Of a stretch of DNA of 64,000 nt, positions 35,221-46,598 are shown piece after piece; position 1 is the stretch's first letter, and each line of letters begins with the position of its first letter. The position numbers and the translations under genes are program-made. Source of the stretch: Pleodorina starrii (Eukaryota > Chlorophyta > Chlorophyceae > Chlamydomonadales > Volvocaceae); contig BRXU01000041.1 in assembly GCA_030267565.1 (NCBI GenBank), positions 62,001 through 126,000 on the forward strand, written 5' to 3'. Below the pieces are notes generated by a model, which saw only the letters and a list, made by a program, of their open reading frames with translations, was not told where the DNA came from and searched no databases.

Positions 35221-38200
35221 TTACCGGTTTGCTGCCCCACCCGGCACCGGCACCCACGTCCTCACCAGAAGCCCAGCACCGTCGGCGTCCGCCTCGTCGG
35301 CTTCCCCGCTGCCGCCGGCGTCATCCTCCCCCTCGACATATTCGGAACCGGAGCCGGAGGCTCCGCCGTCCGCCGAGTTGCCCGGTGAGGTCCCTGCGGC
35401 CGCCTCCGCCTCCGCCTCCGCCGCCTCGGACCCCGAAGCCCCGCCATCCGCCGCAGGCCCAGGACTCGCTGCAGGCCATCGCCCCGCGCCAGTCGCTGCC
35501 TCAGTCCGCGCCACCAGCGGCACCGCCCCCGCCAACAGCGAAGGACAGCCCCTGTTACCGCCCGTAATGCCAGCAGCCGTGCCGCCACTGGCCTCCGCAC
35601 CCGCAGCCTCTGCGACATGCGTGCCTGCGGACTCCGGCGGCCCCATGCTGGTCTGGTCGCTGCTGCCAGCGGCGGCGGTGGCGCCAGCCTCCGACGGCGG
35701 CCCGTCATGGCTGTCGTCATCGGAGTCGTCCGATGACACCAAGTCCATCATCTCGACTTCAACGCGGCCGCCCGCACCACTGCCATCGCCGGCGTCGACG
35801 TCCACCTTCACCTTCACCGTCGCCGCCGCCTCGGCCGGCGGCGCATCCCGCAAGTCGCGATCAGGCGGCGGGGCCCCGGGCAGACCGCCCTGCCCCACGA
35901 TTCCCACCGCGCCCAGCTGCGCCTGGCCAGCTGCCGCAGCTGCCTCCACCTTCACATTCGCCCGGGCCTGGCCGAGGCTTTCCGTGGGGATCGACTGGAT
36001 CGACTGGCCGGGAGCGGCAGCAGCCTCAGGGTTCCCCCGGATAGCTGCGGGGGCGGCATGTCCTGGCGCCGCCCTGCTGGGGTGCGACGGCAGCGACGTC
36101 CGTCGTTCGTGGGGCCGATGCGATTTCCGCCCGTCAGCAGGCGGAGCAAGGGACCTGCCCGCGAGTGGAGGCTGAGAGGAGGGCCGCAGTGCGGCAGTGG
36201 CAGGCGGTGGGGCGGCGCCGTTGGATGTCAGCGCCTGCAGGTTTATGGTGTGCTTGTTGGCGCCGGCATTTAGCACTGAGGCGGCAACGCACGACGGCGG
36301 CGGCGCGACACCTGCCATGCCCGCGTCGCTGGCGGCTCTCCGGCGCCCCGTCGGCGCGGGCGGCCTGGGGTTGTGTTGCACACTGGGCACCCGTAGATGT
36401 TGCTGCTGCTGTGGCTGTGGCTGCTGCTGTGGCTGCTGCTGTGGCTGCTGCTGTGGCTGCTGCTGTGGCTGCTGCTTCTGTGGCTGCTGCTGCTGTGGCT
36501 GCTGATGCTGTGGCTGCTGCTGCTGATGATGATGAGGCTGTGGCTGCTGCTGCTGTGGCTGCTGCTGCTGTGGCTGCTGCTGCTGTGGCTGCTGCTGCTG
36601 CTGCTGATGAGGCTGTGGCTGCTGCTGCTGTGGCTGCTGCTGCTGTGGCTGCAGCTGAGGCGCCAGCGACAACGCTATCTGTTGTGACGACGGGCCGGCT
36701 GCAGCGGCGGCTTCCTCCGCAGCAGCTGCGGAGGGCGCAGCGGCAGGCGACGATGCCGCCGCCGCCGGCAGCTGTAGCGCCGTTCCATCGACCCGCGGCG
36801 TAGTGGAGGCACCGCCCGCATCTCCTGCAGCCCCCGCTCCTGCCGCCAGAGCTGCCGCCGCCGCCACGCCATTTTGTGTCGTAAGCGCTTGAAGGGCCTG
36901 GTTCTCGTCCCCACCGGCCGCGGCTTCGGTGTGGAGCACGATCTGTGCTCCCGCTGCGTGTTTCGCTAGCCACCTCGTGATGGCGCTTCGCAGGCCTTTA
37001 TCGGGGATGAGGTCGCGGGCCGTCATGGGCTCGCCTAGCGTGCGTGCACGGCCGGCCACGGACGTGGCGGGGACATCCGGAGGGACGCGGGCGAGACAGG
37101 ACGGGTGAGGGGGGACGGGGCCGCAGGGGCTTAGTAAGGCCATCCCACGCAACCGCAATGACACGCAACGGTCCCCTGTGTCACTGCGCTGGAGAAACCT
37201 ACCGCCTGCCGTGCTTAGGATATTGTCAAAAAGACAGCATCAGACGGCTAATCTGTCCCCTGATGGAGGGTTGGGAAACCTTGCCTTGCATGTTTGTTAC
37301 TCAGACTTGTCGTGCCAAGGTTTTGGAGTCACCCCAGCCCACGCTGGATCAAGCATATGAAGCATATCTTTGTGACGCATTCAAGACACTGGCTCCGTCT
37401 CTGTCCGTACTAGTCCTGGCCGGCCGTCACTACGCAACACGATGCACGAGATACTCAGCCAACCAATCCAACGCTCAGATGCCGTACCGGTGAAGGGGTT
37501 GGTGCCGTACTGCGCCACGTGGGCCTCAGCCGCGGCTCGCTCCATTGAGACCCCCGGGTCGCGGCGGTCCACCACTGGATCCGACATCACGCAGCGGCTC
37601 AGCGGGCAGAAGAACGGCGCAGGCACCTCGCAATCCACGAGGTTAAGCACGGGCCGTAAAGTGGGGGCCGCGGGGCCGCCGGTGGCGAAGGGGCCCTGCA
37701 CCGCCGACGCCGGCGACAGCGGTGCATCTGCTGCTTCACTTAGCCGGGCGCGCTTCCCGGGGGGCTGCTGCTGGCTAGTATCCTCCTCATCCGAGAGGAA
37801 CAGCGAAATGGCCTTCTGGAGTGTGACCAGCGTGCGGATCTGAGAAGCGGGAATGGAGGGCAGGCCTGCACCGCGGCGACACATGAGGCAGGCAGCGGCG
37901 TGTCAGCGGAAGCATTACTTGGGGTAACGGGGGCAGCTACAGGGGGAAAGGGCGAGAGTGAACAGCGCGGGAATGCAACTCCCGGCATTCCACCGCAAGC
38001 CACGACCCCGTCAGGGACTCCCCATGCAGGGTGTTTGTCCTGGTCACTGGCCGCTGCAGACATCCCGGGCAACACAAACCTAGCCGGCATCAGCAGCGAC
38101 AGCAACCTTTTGTGTGTTTGCCGAAAGGGAGTAACTGAGGAAGTGGAAGGTTGCAAGGGGTTGCGTCGAACTTGTCCATGGGTCACGCAGGATGGCGCCA

Positions 38201-38836
38201 ACCCACCCGTCAGCGGTCGCACGCCATACAGCCGCTGGTGCGCCTCAAACGCCTCACGCTCGACCGCGCGACCCTCTTGGTCATCGGGGTCCAGCACCGG
38301 GTCGGTGATGATGCGCCAGCTGAGAGGACAAATGTACCCGCTGGGCACTTTGGTGTTGCCGAGCAAGTACAGCGGTTCGCTCCGAGCTCTCTTAGAACAT
38401 TGTCGGTCCATTCATACAGCCAATAGGAGTATGCAATGACTTGGGCGGAGGTCAGAGGTCCTGTTCCAGACTGGTGCTCTTAGCGCTGATTGACACCACG
38501 CAGAAGACCGGTTCTCAACCTAGGAAGTCCTTACATCCAGGACAGGAGCGGGGGGGAGGCTGCAAGGTTTAGGAGAGGATTTGAATTCATCACTTTGTGC
38601 AAAACGAGCATTGGGAAGCTGTCCCGGTCTTCATACTGGTGTACACGTCAAAGTTTACAACACGGTTTAGAAACGGATTGGTTGGGACTCTCCCGACTTC
38701 GGAAGTGTACGATTGTATGTGGCGGGGTCATCCTTCCTGAGCTGGCCCTACAGTGACAAGGCATACCGCGCATACGTCAGGATGCACATGGATTACCTCG
38801 AAACGATAACGGTGTCAGGTAGGCGTTCGCCAAGGT
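34371..38836 (-). repeat. segmental duplication, copy 1 (~4.5 kb)
   Basis: The block is a direct repeat of 40923-44994. Both begin GTGGCACATG and end AGGCGTTCGCCAAGGT. Each copy contains a complete double-U-box gene, its 5' flank (to about 430 bp upstream of the ATG) and its 3' flank. Copy 1 is longer through a larger intron, a longer Gln-coding tract and a 60-nt exon segment. Confidence 0.93.
35221..38411 (-). CDS. double U-box protein with Gln-rich tail, copy 1
   Basis: Exons in transcription order: 38411-38207, 37865-37488, 37034-35221 (TAA), in phase, giving 798 residues. U-box 1 (about residues 21-90) reads VPSGYICPLSWRIITDPVLD, then RPLTG|GLPSIPASQIRTLV across the first intron. U-box 2 (about 149-222) reads VPAPFFCPLSRCVMSDPVVD, then NPFTG|EPMTARDLIPDKGLR across the second intron. 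U-box domains fold like RING fingers without zinc and recruit ubiquitin-conjugating E2 enzymes, so an E3 ubiquitin-ligase role is inferred. The rest is low complexity: Ala-rich, a long Gln/Pro/His tract (about 36390-36650), then an acidic Ser/Gly region. No ARM or kinase partner domain was seen. The ATG is preceded by CTATTGG, an inverted CCAAT box, in both copies. Confidence 0.8.
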
Positions 38837-39541
38837 GAACAGGGCAACGATCTCGATTGGACTGGCAGTTATATCCCTGCAGCGTTGGATAAAAATCGCT
38901 CGCTTAGCCCGGCTCCCAACCGGACATTTTTTGAGGTTTTTGCGGCAAACATGCCCGACTTCAGAAGTTCGCGCGCTCTTAAGTTCCTCTGTTCCTCTGT
39001 ACAAACCAGCCATAAACCAGAATTCGTTATCACCGATTCAGGGTTTGATCATGCCAGGTCCTTAATAATATCCCAAGGTATCCGTGTGTAAGGTTTGCCG
39101 GGCTGAGTCCAAGCGGAAGTGTGTAAATATGGGCTGCGTTCGACCTTGACTGTGCCTTCATTCCCAGGCTCAGGCCACAGTGCCGAATACCCGCCGCCCC
39201 ACGCCACACCCACGCGCGTAATTGATTCAGGGTTTGATCATGCCATGTCACTAATAATATCCCAAGGTATCCGTGTGTCAGGTCTGTTTTGAGTTAAACT
39301 CACATCGCGCGCGCGAAAAAGAGGCTTGGTCGGGAACGAGAGGCACACACCTGCTGTCCACACACCTGTTTGCCCGGCGGCGCATCTCAACGCCTATCCG
39401 GCCCTGAACCCTAAATATATATGCATATGTATCCAAGTTACAAAAGCCCAGTTACCAAAGCAATGCAAAAATGAAACGAGCCAAACACGCGGCGAAAACA
39501 CACGCCCCCAGCCGGCACACGCACCATCACCCGCCAGCCAT
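38837..39541. other. spacer between duplicated blocks, no supported gene
   Basis: Short frames only. It contains a 59-bp direct repeat pair (39035-39093 and 39224-39282) and a (CG)n patch at about 39307-39314. The part next to 39542 is probably the 3' UTR of the minus-strand endonuclease-like gene. Confidence 0.45.
39035..39282. repeat. 59-bp direct repeat pair, 189 bp apart
   Basis: 39035-39093 and 39224-39282 share GATTCAGGGTTTGATCATGC, then AATAATATCCCAAGGTATCC, with only a few mismatches. The pair could be a local tandem duplication or the ends of a small inserted element of about 190 bp. Confidence 0.8.
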
Positions 39542-40870
39542 TCATTTCCGGAATGACAAGACCTTTTCGGGCCTGTCAACCTTCACACCTCCGTACGCCG
39601 GCTTGCCTCCCTGGTAATGCCCTTTTCTACTCTGCGACCGCGTGCCCCAATGAAAGTGCCAGGGGTTTGCACAGGCCTTCTGGTCACACAAGTGCATGGC
39701 CACACTGCTGGAGTGCTTCTTCGGGCCCATAAACGCCCAGAGCATCAGCTCATGCGCCGTCACCTTCCCTTTGCCGCTCTTATCCAGCTTCATACTGATG
39801 TATCCCTTCTTGCTGCTGTTGTGGACCATGGCTGTCTTGCTCTCCTTGTTGGGCTTGATGGTTGTGCTGCCATCCAAGCGTGGCACTACATGCACGCCGT
39901 TCACTGCTGTGTACAGGTCTCGCGGCCCCAATCTCTCGTCACCAGGTGGATATTGCGCTTGCTGGCCAGCCCGGCAGTTGCTTGCCTCCACTGTCTGAAA
40001 CATGCAGGGGGATGCCGCCAGCTGATTTGCACCGGCCTCCTTCTCCAGCACGTCGTGCTTGAGGGGGAACTGCACGAGCATTGCGTTCTCCACCTGCCTG
40101 AGCTGAAACTCTGAAGTCATGTTGAGCTGCTGCGCCAGCTTATGTTTGATTTCCTCCCACGCTGGCAGGTCGCCTGCCGTAACCACCCGGTATTTGTACG
40201 TCAAGCTGTTCCCCAGCTCAGCCATTGAGGTGTAGGTAGCCTGCGTGACCCCTTGCCACGTCTGAGTGCTGTCTTTGTGCCAGCAGGCAGGATCGCTGCT
40301 GTTAGCCGCCTTGATTTGGGCCCTCATGCCCGGCAGTAGTTGGTCGTCCAGAGGCTTGACATGGGCGGGCATGGTGGCAGGGTAAATCGCGGCCACTCCA
40401 GACCGCGTCAGGTGGGTTGTTAGGTCGGGCCTCGTCCACCTGCTCTGGGGGGATGTAATATGACTTCCCCCCGTAGCATTGAATGTCGGCTTGAAGCGCG
40501 GCGGCTTTTTGTCCTTGGTCTGCTGCTGCTGTAGCGGCTGCTGCTGCTGCTGTAGCTGTTGCTGCTGCTGCTGTAGCTGTTGCTGCTGCTGCTGTAGCTG
40601 TTGCTGCTGCTGCTGTTGCTCCTGCTGTAGCTGTTGCTGCTGCTGCTGCTGGTGCTGAGCCAGGCTGCGGCCCAGCTTGATTTTTCGCGGCCTGTTGTAG
40701 TCCGCCGCCATTGCGACTCCTGTTAAGGTCGCCGGGTTTGCGACAGGTGATGAAGCCACAACAGGTATCGTGGCCCGCCGGCTTGCTGATGACACAGCGG
40801 GCGAAGAACCGCTGTGATGCGGAGATGTCGCGCGGGGTGTTGTTGCGTCCGTTCGGTCGACCACCTGCAT
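39542..40870 (-). CDS. His-Me finger (HNH-like, I-PpoI-type) homing-endonuclease-related protein
   Basis: The frame is open over 442 residues. An internal ATG at 40711 (MAADYNRPRKIKLG, 389 residues) is an alternative start, and the frame is also open upstream into the duplicated block to an ATG at 41071. After the N-terminus there is a poly-Gln tract (about 40515-40660), then TFNATGGSHI and a middle region without known motifs. The C-terminal part carries GKVTAHELMLWAFMGPKK and AMHLCDQKACANPWHFHWGT. The H-L-C-x4-C-x-N-P-x-H pattern is the zinc-binding His-Me finger of I-PpoI-like endonucleases (zf-His_Me_endon family). The Asn that binds metal in I-PpoI, expected 21 residues after the first His, appears to be Ser here, so catalysis is doubtful. 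The gene lies between two copies of the U-box gene and may derive from a mobile gene. Confidence 0.72.
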   Translation of the reverse strand: MQVVDRTDATTPRATSPHHSGSSPAVSSASRRATIPVVASSPVANPATLTGVAMAADYNRPRKIKLGRSLAQHQQQQQQQLQQEQQQQQQQLQQQQQQLQQQQQQLQQQQQPLQQQQTKDKKPPRFKPTFNATGGSHITSPQSRWTRPDLTTHLTRSGVAAIYPATMPAHVKPLDDQLLPGMRAQIKAANSSDPACWHKDSTQTWQGVTQATYTSMAELGNSLTYKYRVVTAGDLPAWEEIKHKLAQQLNMTSEFQLRQVENAMLVQFPLKHDVLEKEAGANQLAASPCMFQTVEASNCRAGQQAQYPPGDERLGPRDLYTAVNGVHVVPRLDGSTTIKPNKESKTAMVHNSSKKGYISMKLDKSGKGKVTAHELMLWAFMGPKKHSSSVAMHLCDQKACANPWHFHWGTRSQSRKGHYQGGKPAYGGVKVDRPEKVLSFRK

Positions 40871-40922
40871 GCATCCGTTCACCGAGCGAGTGAGCGAGCG
40901 GCAGGTGTTATAACGAATTCTG

Positions 40923-41645
40923 GTGGCACATGGGAGCGCCGTCAGTAGCAGCAGGGGGACCGAAGGAAGAGAGCTGCTAGCGGCAGCAGTAGCAGCTAGA
41001 AGGGTCCCCAGCCAACAGCAGCTGCTGTAGCAGGACCGCAGTAAGTAAGAACCCATACGCATACACCTCATCCGCAATCACAACATGACAGGTCGTCAGG
41101 ACACGCAGTGCCCGCTCCCCGCCGTCACGCACTCAGCCGCCGCTCACGCTCACGCACGCCCGGCTGCTGCATTGCGGGCGCTGAGCCTCTCTGTCCGCCG
41201 AGGCAGAGGGCGGCGGACGGTGTAGTGGCGGACCCCGCCGATCCCGGCCAAGCGCAGGGTGCAGGGCGCATCTCACCTCATCGGTGTAAACGAGTACGCG
41301 GGACATTCGCCCAGTCGACGGTCCGGCCTCGGCCAGGCTGTCTCTTGCCGTCTGCACGCTCATGCACAAACCAGGGGGGCGAGCGAGCGAGTGAGCGAGC
41401 GCGGCAGCGAACCGGGCAATGAAAGAGAGTGAGGTGAGCAGACTGCCGGCGGGTCATTGCGAGTCGCAGCCACCACCCACACCGAACCATCACACCGACT
41501 ACAGCTTGCGGAGTGCGAAGAACCTGGCATGTAGCGCTGCTCAGACGCTTGGGCGGCGGCGCTCCGCATTCTGCCCTGGCCTGGACCGTACTTCTGCCAT
41601 GCTACCCGTCGTGACGCCCGTCCCATACCCCGCCCCCAACACCGG
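40923..41645 (-). other. 3' flank of U-box gene copy 2
   Basis: Counterpart of 34371-35220. The possible exon ending ...RVLVYTDE|GTGAGA and the VVIADEVYAYGFLL frame are both kept. Other frames differ by small indels between the copies, which argues that most of this stretch is non-coding. Confidence 0.4.
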
Positions 41646-44520
41646 TTACCCCCGATGCCACGCCAGCCCCCACGAGACCCGAACCCTAAAGACAAAGCAA
41701 CCGCGTGAGCTCCCTACCGCCTTCAAGCCCCCAGCTCCCAGGTACAGTTCCCGGTTTGCTGCCCCACCCGGCGCCGGCACCGGCACCCACGTCCTCACCA
41801 GGAGCCCAGCACCGTCGGTGTCCGCCTCGTCGGCTTCCTCGCTGCAGCCGGCGTCATCCTCCCCCTCGACACATCCGGAAGCAGAGCCGAAGGCTCCGCG
41901 GTCCGCCGAGTTGCCCCGTGAGGTCCCTGCGGCCGCCTCCGCCTCCGCCGCACCGGACCCCGAAGCCCCGCCATCCGCCGCAGGCCCAGGGCTCGCTGCA
42001 GGCCATCGCCCCGCGCCAGTCGCTGCCTCAGTCCGCGCCGCCAGTGGCACCGCCCCCGTCAACAGCGAAGGGCTGCCCATGTTCCCGCCCAAGCGATCCG
42101 TAATGTCAGCAGCCGTGCCGCCACTGGCCTCCGCAACCGCATCCGCTGCCTCTGCGACATGCGCGCCTGCGGACCCCGGCGGCCCCATGCTGGTCTGGTC
42201 GCTGCTGCCAGCGGCGGCGGTGGCGCCAGCCTCCGACGGCGGCCCCTCATGGTTGTCGTCATCGGAGCAGTCCATTATCTCGACTTCAACGCAGCCGGCC
42301 GCACCGCTGCCATCGCCGGCGTCGATTTCCACTTTTACCGTCACCGTCGCCGCCGCCGCGGCCGGCTGCACATCCTGCAAGTCGCGATCAGGCGGCGGGG
42401 CCCCGGGTAGACCGCCCTGCCCGTGGTCGATCCCCACCGCGCCCAGCTGCGCCTGGCCAGCTGCCGCAGCTGCCTCCACCTTCACATTCGCCCGGGCCTT
42501 GCCGAGGCTTTCCGTGGGGATCGACTGGATCGACTGGCCGGGAGCGGCAGCAGCCTCTGGGTTCCCCCGGATAGCTGCGGGTGCGGCATGTCCTGGCGCC
42601 ACCCAGCTGGAGTGCAACGGCAGCGACACCCGTCGTTCGTGGGGCCGCAGCGATTTCTGCCCGTCAACGGGCGGAGCAGGCGGCCTGCCCGCGAGTGGGG
42701 GCTGAGAGGAGGGCCGCAGTGCGGCAGTGGCAGGCGGTGGGGCGGCGCCGTTGGATGTCAGCGCCTGCAGGTTTATGGTGTGCTTGTTGGCGCCGGCACT
42801 GAGCAACGCGGCGGCGACGCACGACGGGGGCGGCGCGGCACCTGCCATGCCCGCGTCGCTGGCGGCTCTCCGGCGCCCCGTCGGCACAGGCGGCCTGGGG
42901 TTGTGTTGCACACGGGGCCCCCCTAGATGCTGCTGCTGCTGCTGTGGCTGCTGCTGCTGCTGCTGTGGCTGCTGCTGCTGTGGCTGCTGCTGCTGTGGCT
43001 GCAGCTGAGGCGCCAGCGGCAACGCTATCTGTTGTGACGACGGGCCGGCTGCAGCGGCGGCTTCCTCCGCAGCAACTGCGGAGGTTGCAGCGGCAGGCAA
43101 CGGCGCGGCCGCCGCCGCCGCCGGCAGCTGTAGCGCCGCTCCATCGACCCGTGGCGTAGTGGAGGCACCGCCCGCGCTTCCGGCAGCTCCCGCTCCTGCC
43201 GCCGTAGCTGCTGCCGCCGCCACGCCATTTTGTGTCGTAAGCGCTTGAAGGGCCTGGTTCTCGCCCCCACCGGCCGCGGCTGCTGTGTGGAGCACGATCT
43301 GTGCTCCCGCTGCGTGTTTCGCTAGCCACCTAGTGATGGCGCTTCGCATGCCTTTATCGGGGATGAGGTCGCGGGCCGCCATGGGCTTGCCTAGCGTGCG
43401 TGCACGGCCGGCCACGGACGTGGCGGGGACATCCGGAGGGACGCGGGACGAGACAGGACGGGTGAGGGGGAACGGGACGACAGGGGCTTAGTAAGGCCAC
43501 CCATGTGGATCAAGCAAATGAAGCTTATCTTTGTGACGCATTCAAGGCACACTGGCTCCGTCTCTGTCATGGCCGTACTAGTCCGTACTGGCCGTCACTA
43601 CACAACACGATGCACACGGTACTCAGCCAACCCTTCCCAACGCTGAGATGCCGTACCGGTGAAGGGGTTGGTGCCGTACTGCGCCACGTGGGCCTCAGCC
43701 GCGGCTCGCTCCATTGAGGCCTCCGGGTCGCGGCGGTCCACCACTGGATCCGACATCACGCAGCGGCTCAGCGGACAGAAGAACGGTGCAGGCACCTCGC
43801 AATCCGCCGCGAGGTTGAGTATGGGCCGCAACGTGGCTGCTTCACTTAGCCGGGCGCGCTTCCCGGCGGGGGGCTGCTGCTGGCTAGTATCCTCCTTATC
43901 CGAGAGGAAGAGGGAAATGGCCTTTTGGAGCGTGACCAGCGTGCGGATCTGAGAAGCGGGAATGGAGGGCAGGCCTGTGTCGCGGCGACACATGAGGCAG
44001 GCAGCGGCGTGTCAGCGGAAGCATTACGTGGGGTAACGGGGGCAGCTACAGGGGGAAAGGGCAACAGTGAACAGCGCGGGAGTGCAACTCCCGGCATTCC
44101 ACCGCAAGCCACGACCCCGTCAGGGACTCCCCATGCAAGGTGTTTGTCCTGGTCACTGACCGCTGCAGACACCCCAGGCAACACAAACCTAGCCGGCATC
44201 AGCAGCGACAGCGACCTTTTGTGTGTTTGCCGAAAGGGAATAACTGAGGAAGTGGAAGGTCGCAAGGGGTTGCGTCGAACTTGTCCATGGGTCACGCAGG
44301 ATGGCGCCAACCCACCCGTCAGCGGTCGTACGCCATACAGCCGCTGGTGCGCCTCAAACGCCTCACGCTCGACCGCACGACCCTCTTGGTCATCGGGGTC
44401 CAGCACCGGGTCGGTGATGATGCGCCAGCTGAGAGGGCAAATGTACCCGCTGGGCACTTTGGTGTTGCCGAGCAAGTACAGCGGTTCGCTCCGAGCTCTC
44501 TTAGAACATTGTCGGTCCAT
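41646..44520 (-). CDS. double U-box protein with Gln-rich tail, copy 2
   Basis: Exons in transcription order: 44520-44316, 43974-43657, 43390-41646, in phase, giving 755 residues. Both U-boxes are intact: VPSGYICPLSWRIITDPVLD; then VPAPFFCPLSRCVMSDPVVD, joined over the second intron to NPFTG|KPMAARDLIPDKGMR. Exon 2 lacks 20 codons present in copy 1 between the two U-boxes. The Gln tract is shorter. The stop used by copy 1 (TAA after GGAANR) reads GAA here, so the frame continues for about 40 more codons. Role inferred as for copy 1: an E2-recruiting ubiquitin ligase. All main indels keep the frame, which suggests that both copies are, or recently were, functional. Confidence 0.8.
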
Positions 44521-44994
44521 TCATACAGCCAATAGGAGTATGCAATGACTTGGGCGGAGGTCAGAGGTCCTGTTCCAGACTGGTGCTCTTAGCGCTGATT
44601 GACACCACGCAGAAGACCAGTTTTTAACCTACGAAGTCCTTACATCCAGGACAGGAACGGGAGGGAGGCTGCAAGGTTTAGGAGAGGATTTGAATTCATC
44701 ACTTTGTGCAAAACGAGCATTGGGAAGCTGTCCCGGCCTTCATACTGGTGTACACGTCAAAGTTTACAACACGGTCTAGAGACTCTTGGGACTCTCCCGA
44801 CTTCGGAAGGGCTTGGGACTCTCCCGACTTCGGAAGTGTACGATTGTATAGCCCAGGCGCTTACTGATGTGGCGGGGTCATCCTTCCTGAGCTGGCGTGC
44901 TGGCCCTACAGGGACAAGGTATACCGCGCATACATCAGGATGAACACGAGTTATCTCAAAATGATAACGATGTCAGGTAGGCGTTCGCCAAGGT

Positions 44995-46598
44995 TATGGC
45001 GGATTCCCTACTCGCCCTGAGCCTCTTGGCACCCTGTCCACCCTGGAGCACTGTCCACCCTGGAGGTATCACGAGGGGATAGATTCTCGTACGGCAGTTG
45101 GCCCCGCGGAGATTTTCCTGTGTGCCACACTGAAAAGCAACAGGAAGTGAGAACCGCAGTGAATTCTGAAGAGTGTTAACATTCCTGGTCATACCGTATG
45201 TCTGCTTTGCGCCTCGACCGGTACTGGTCATATTTATAACGACATGGGCCGATGTTAACGAGTGACTACCAGCGAGACGGGTTATCAAAGGAAGCGAGGG
45301 GGTGTCGGCCGGTGGGGGCAGGACCGTCGGAGCGCACGTATGTATGTATGTGCCTTATCCGGGATGACACTGACGACGACCCAAGTGGATGCTGCAGGCG
45401 GCAGGGAAAAGCCACGCGCCCGCCACAGCTAGGGTAGCAGCCAAGCGGGGCATGGCAGGGGACGGGAGTGCAAGATAGATAGAGCGAGTCGTTTGGGCGC
45501 AAGCGAGGGCCGCGCTGACAAGAGTGAGGGGGAAGAGGAGGACGGGGATCCACGCCCCCGCCCGCCCGCCCGCCCGTTCCACATCGTCACATGGCGGCAG
45601 CGACATCCCGCTGAGCCTTCCATGTATGCCAGCCCGCCAAACGAGCGTTATATATACAGCAGCGGACCCAAATTCAATTGATGGTTTCGCAAGTGCGCTC
45701 TTATGGTTCGCCCTTAGCGTCGCATCCATGCCAGTCGCATCCCGCCTTAATCTATCCGCAGCTACACGCAGCAGGCTCTTGCTCGACAACCGCATGTCCT
45801 ACCGAAAAATGCTGCTTATTTCAGAACCTACCGGCAACTGCTGGCACGTCCGTCCATACAGCAGCCCGCCATCCACGCACCCAAGCAACTATCGCACAAG
45901 GGCCGCCGCAAATCTCACGACGTTGCATACACCATCCAAGCATTTTATTATGCTATTCCGTCCACGCTGTAGTTATAGTTATATATGTAATTCGTTCCTA
46001 CCTTGGGCAACTGTCAACTGCCAACCTTGATCGTAGACGTTCTGCTGCTGCTGTGAAATCGTTGTTCGATCGGCCACCTCGCGCACACACACACCCACGG
46101 TTACCTGAGCGCTGCAGTCCGTACGTGCTTACTTGATTGGTCGTCTAACCAATTCCCTAACGAGTAACTAACGTCGTCCCAGCAGCCGCTGTCAATCAGA
46201 GTCTGTACCCACGTCGCCGCGTCCCGCCTGCCCCTGGACAGCAGGGTTGCCCCATCCCTGCATGTAAGCCGTGCCGCTCCACCCAACGGCTGCAACGGCA
46301 TTCAATGGTGATTTCCGTTGCGGCCAGCCGCTCCCAACGCACCCACACGCAGAGCATGGGCAACGTTGCCCTCCGCCTAACCCCGCCGGCCTCGCTCCTG
46401 ACCCTCCCCGCCATCCACCGTCACCATTCGTGCTGCCCTCCTCGCACATCAACGCTCTCTGTCCGTCCACCGACGCCGTCCAAACACGCATCACATATAG
46501 CAGTACATACTTATCGTGTCGCGACGACGTCGCCGACATCTCCAGCCACCCGCCCCACAGCGCCGCCGCTGCTGTCCGAACCAGCAGGCCCGGCACCG
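44995..46598. other. intergenic stretch, no supported gene
   Basis: Short frames only on both strands. A tandem TGTCCACCCTGGAG unit lies near 45036-45064 and a TATATATA motif near 45648. The last few hundred bases before 46599 are probably 3' UTR of the minus-strand Myb gene. Confidence 0.4.

Larger units (their letters stand above)
40923..44994 (-). repeat. segmental duplication, copy 2 (~4.1 kb)
   Basis: This is the second direct copy of the block at 34371-38836, same orientation, highly similar apart from indels. Relative to copy 1 the second intron of the U-box gene is 266 instead of 453 nt, the Gln tract is shorter, and 60 nt are missing from exon 2. Next to its right end, near 44780-44840, a GGGACTCTCCCGACTTCGG unit is doubled that is single in copy 1. 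Confidence 0.93.

Noticed and set aside
34979..36175. 398-codon plus-strand frame opposite the U-box gene (and 41419-42705 in copy 2)
   Set aside because: Low-complexity Ala/Ser/Pro mirror of the minus-strand tail. The minus strand carries the U-box and in-phase introns.
36197..36687. Cys/Leu-rich plus-strand frames resembling membrane segments
   Set aside because: They are the complement of the CAG-type Gln tract and not a membrane protein.
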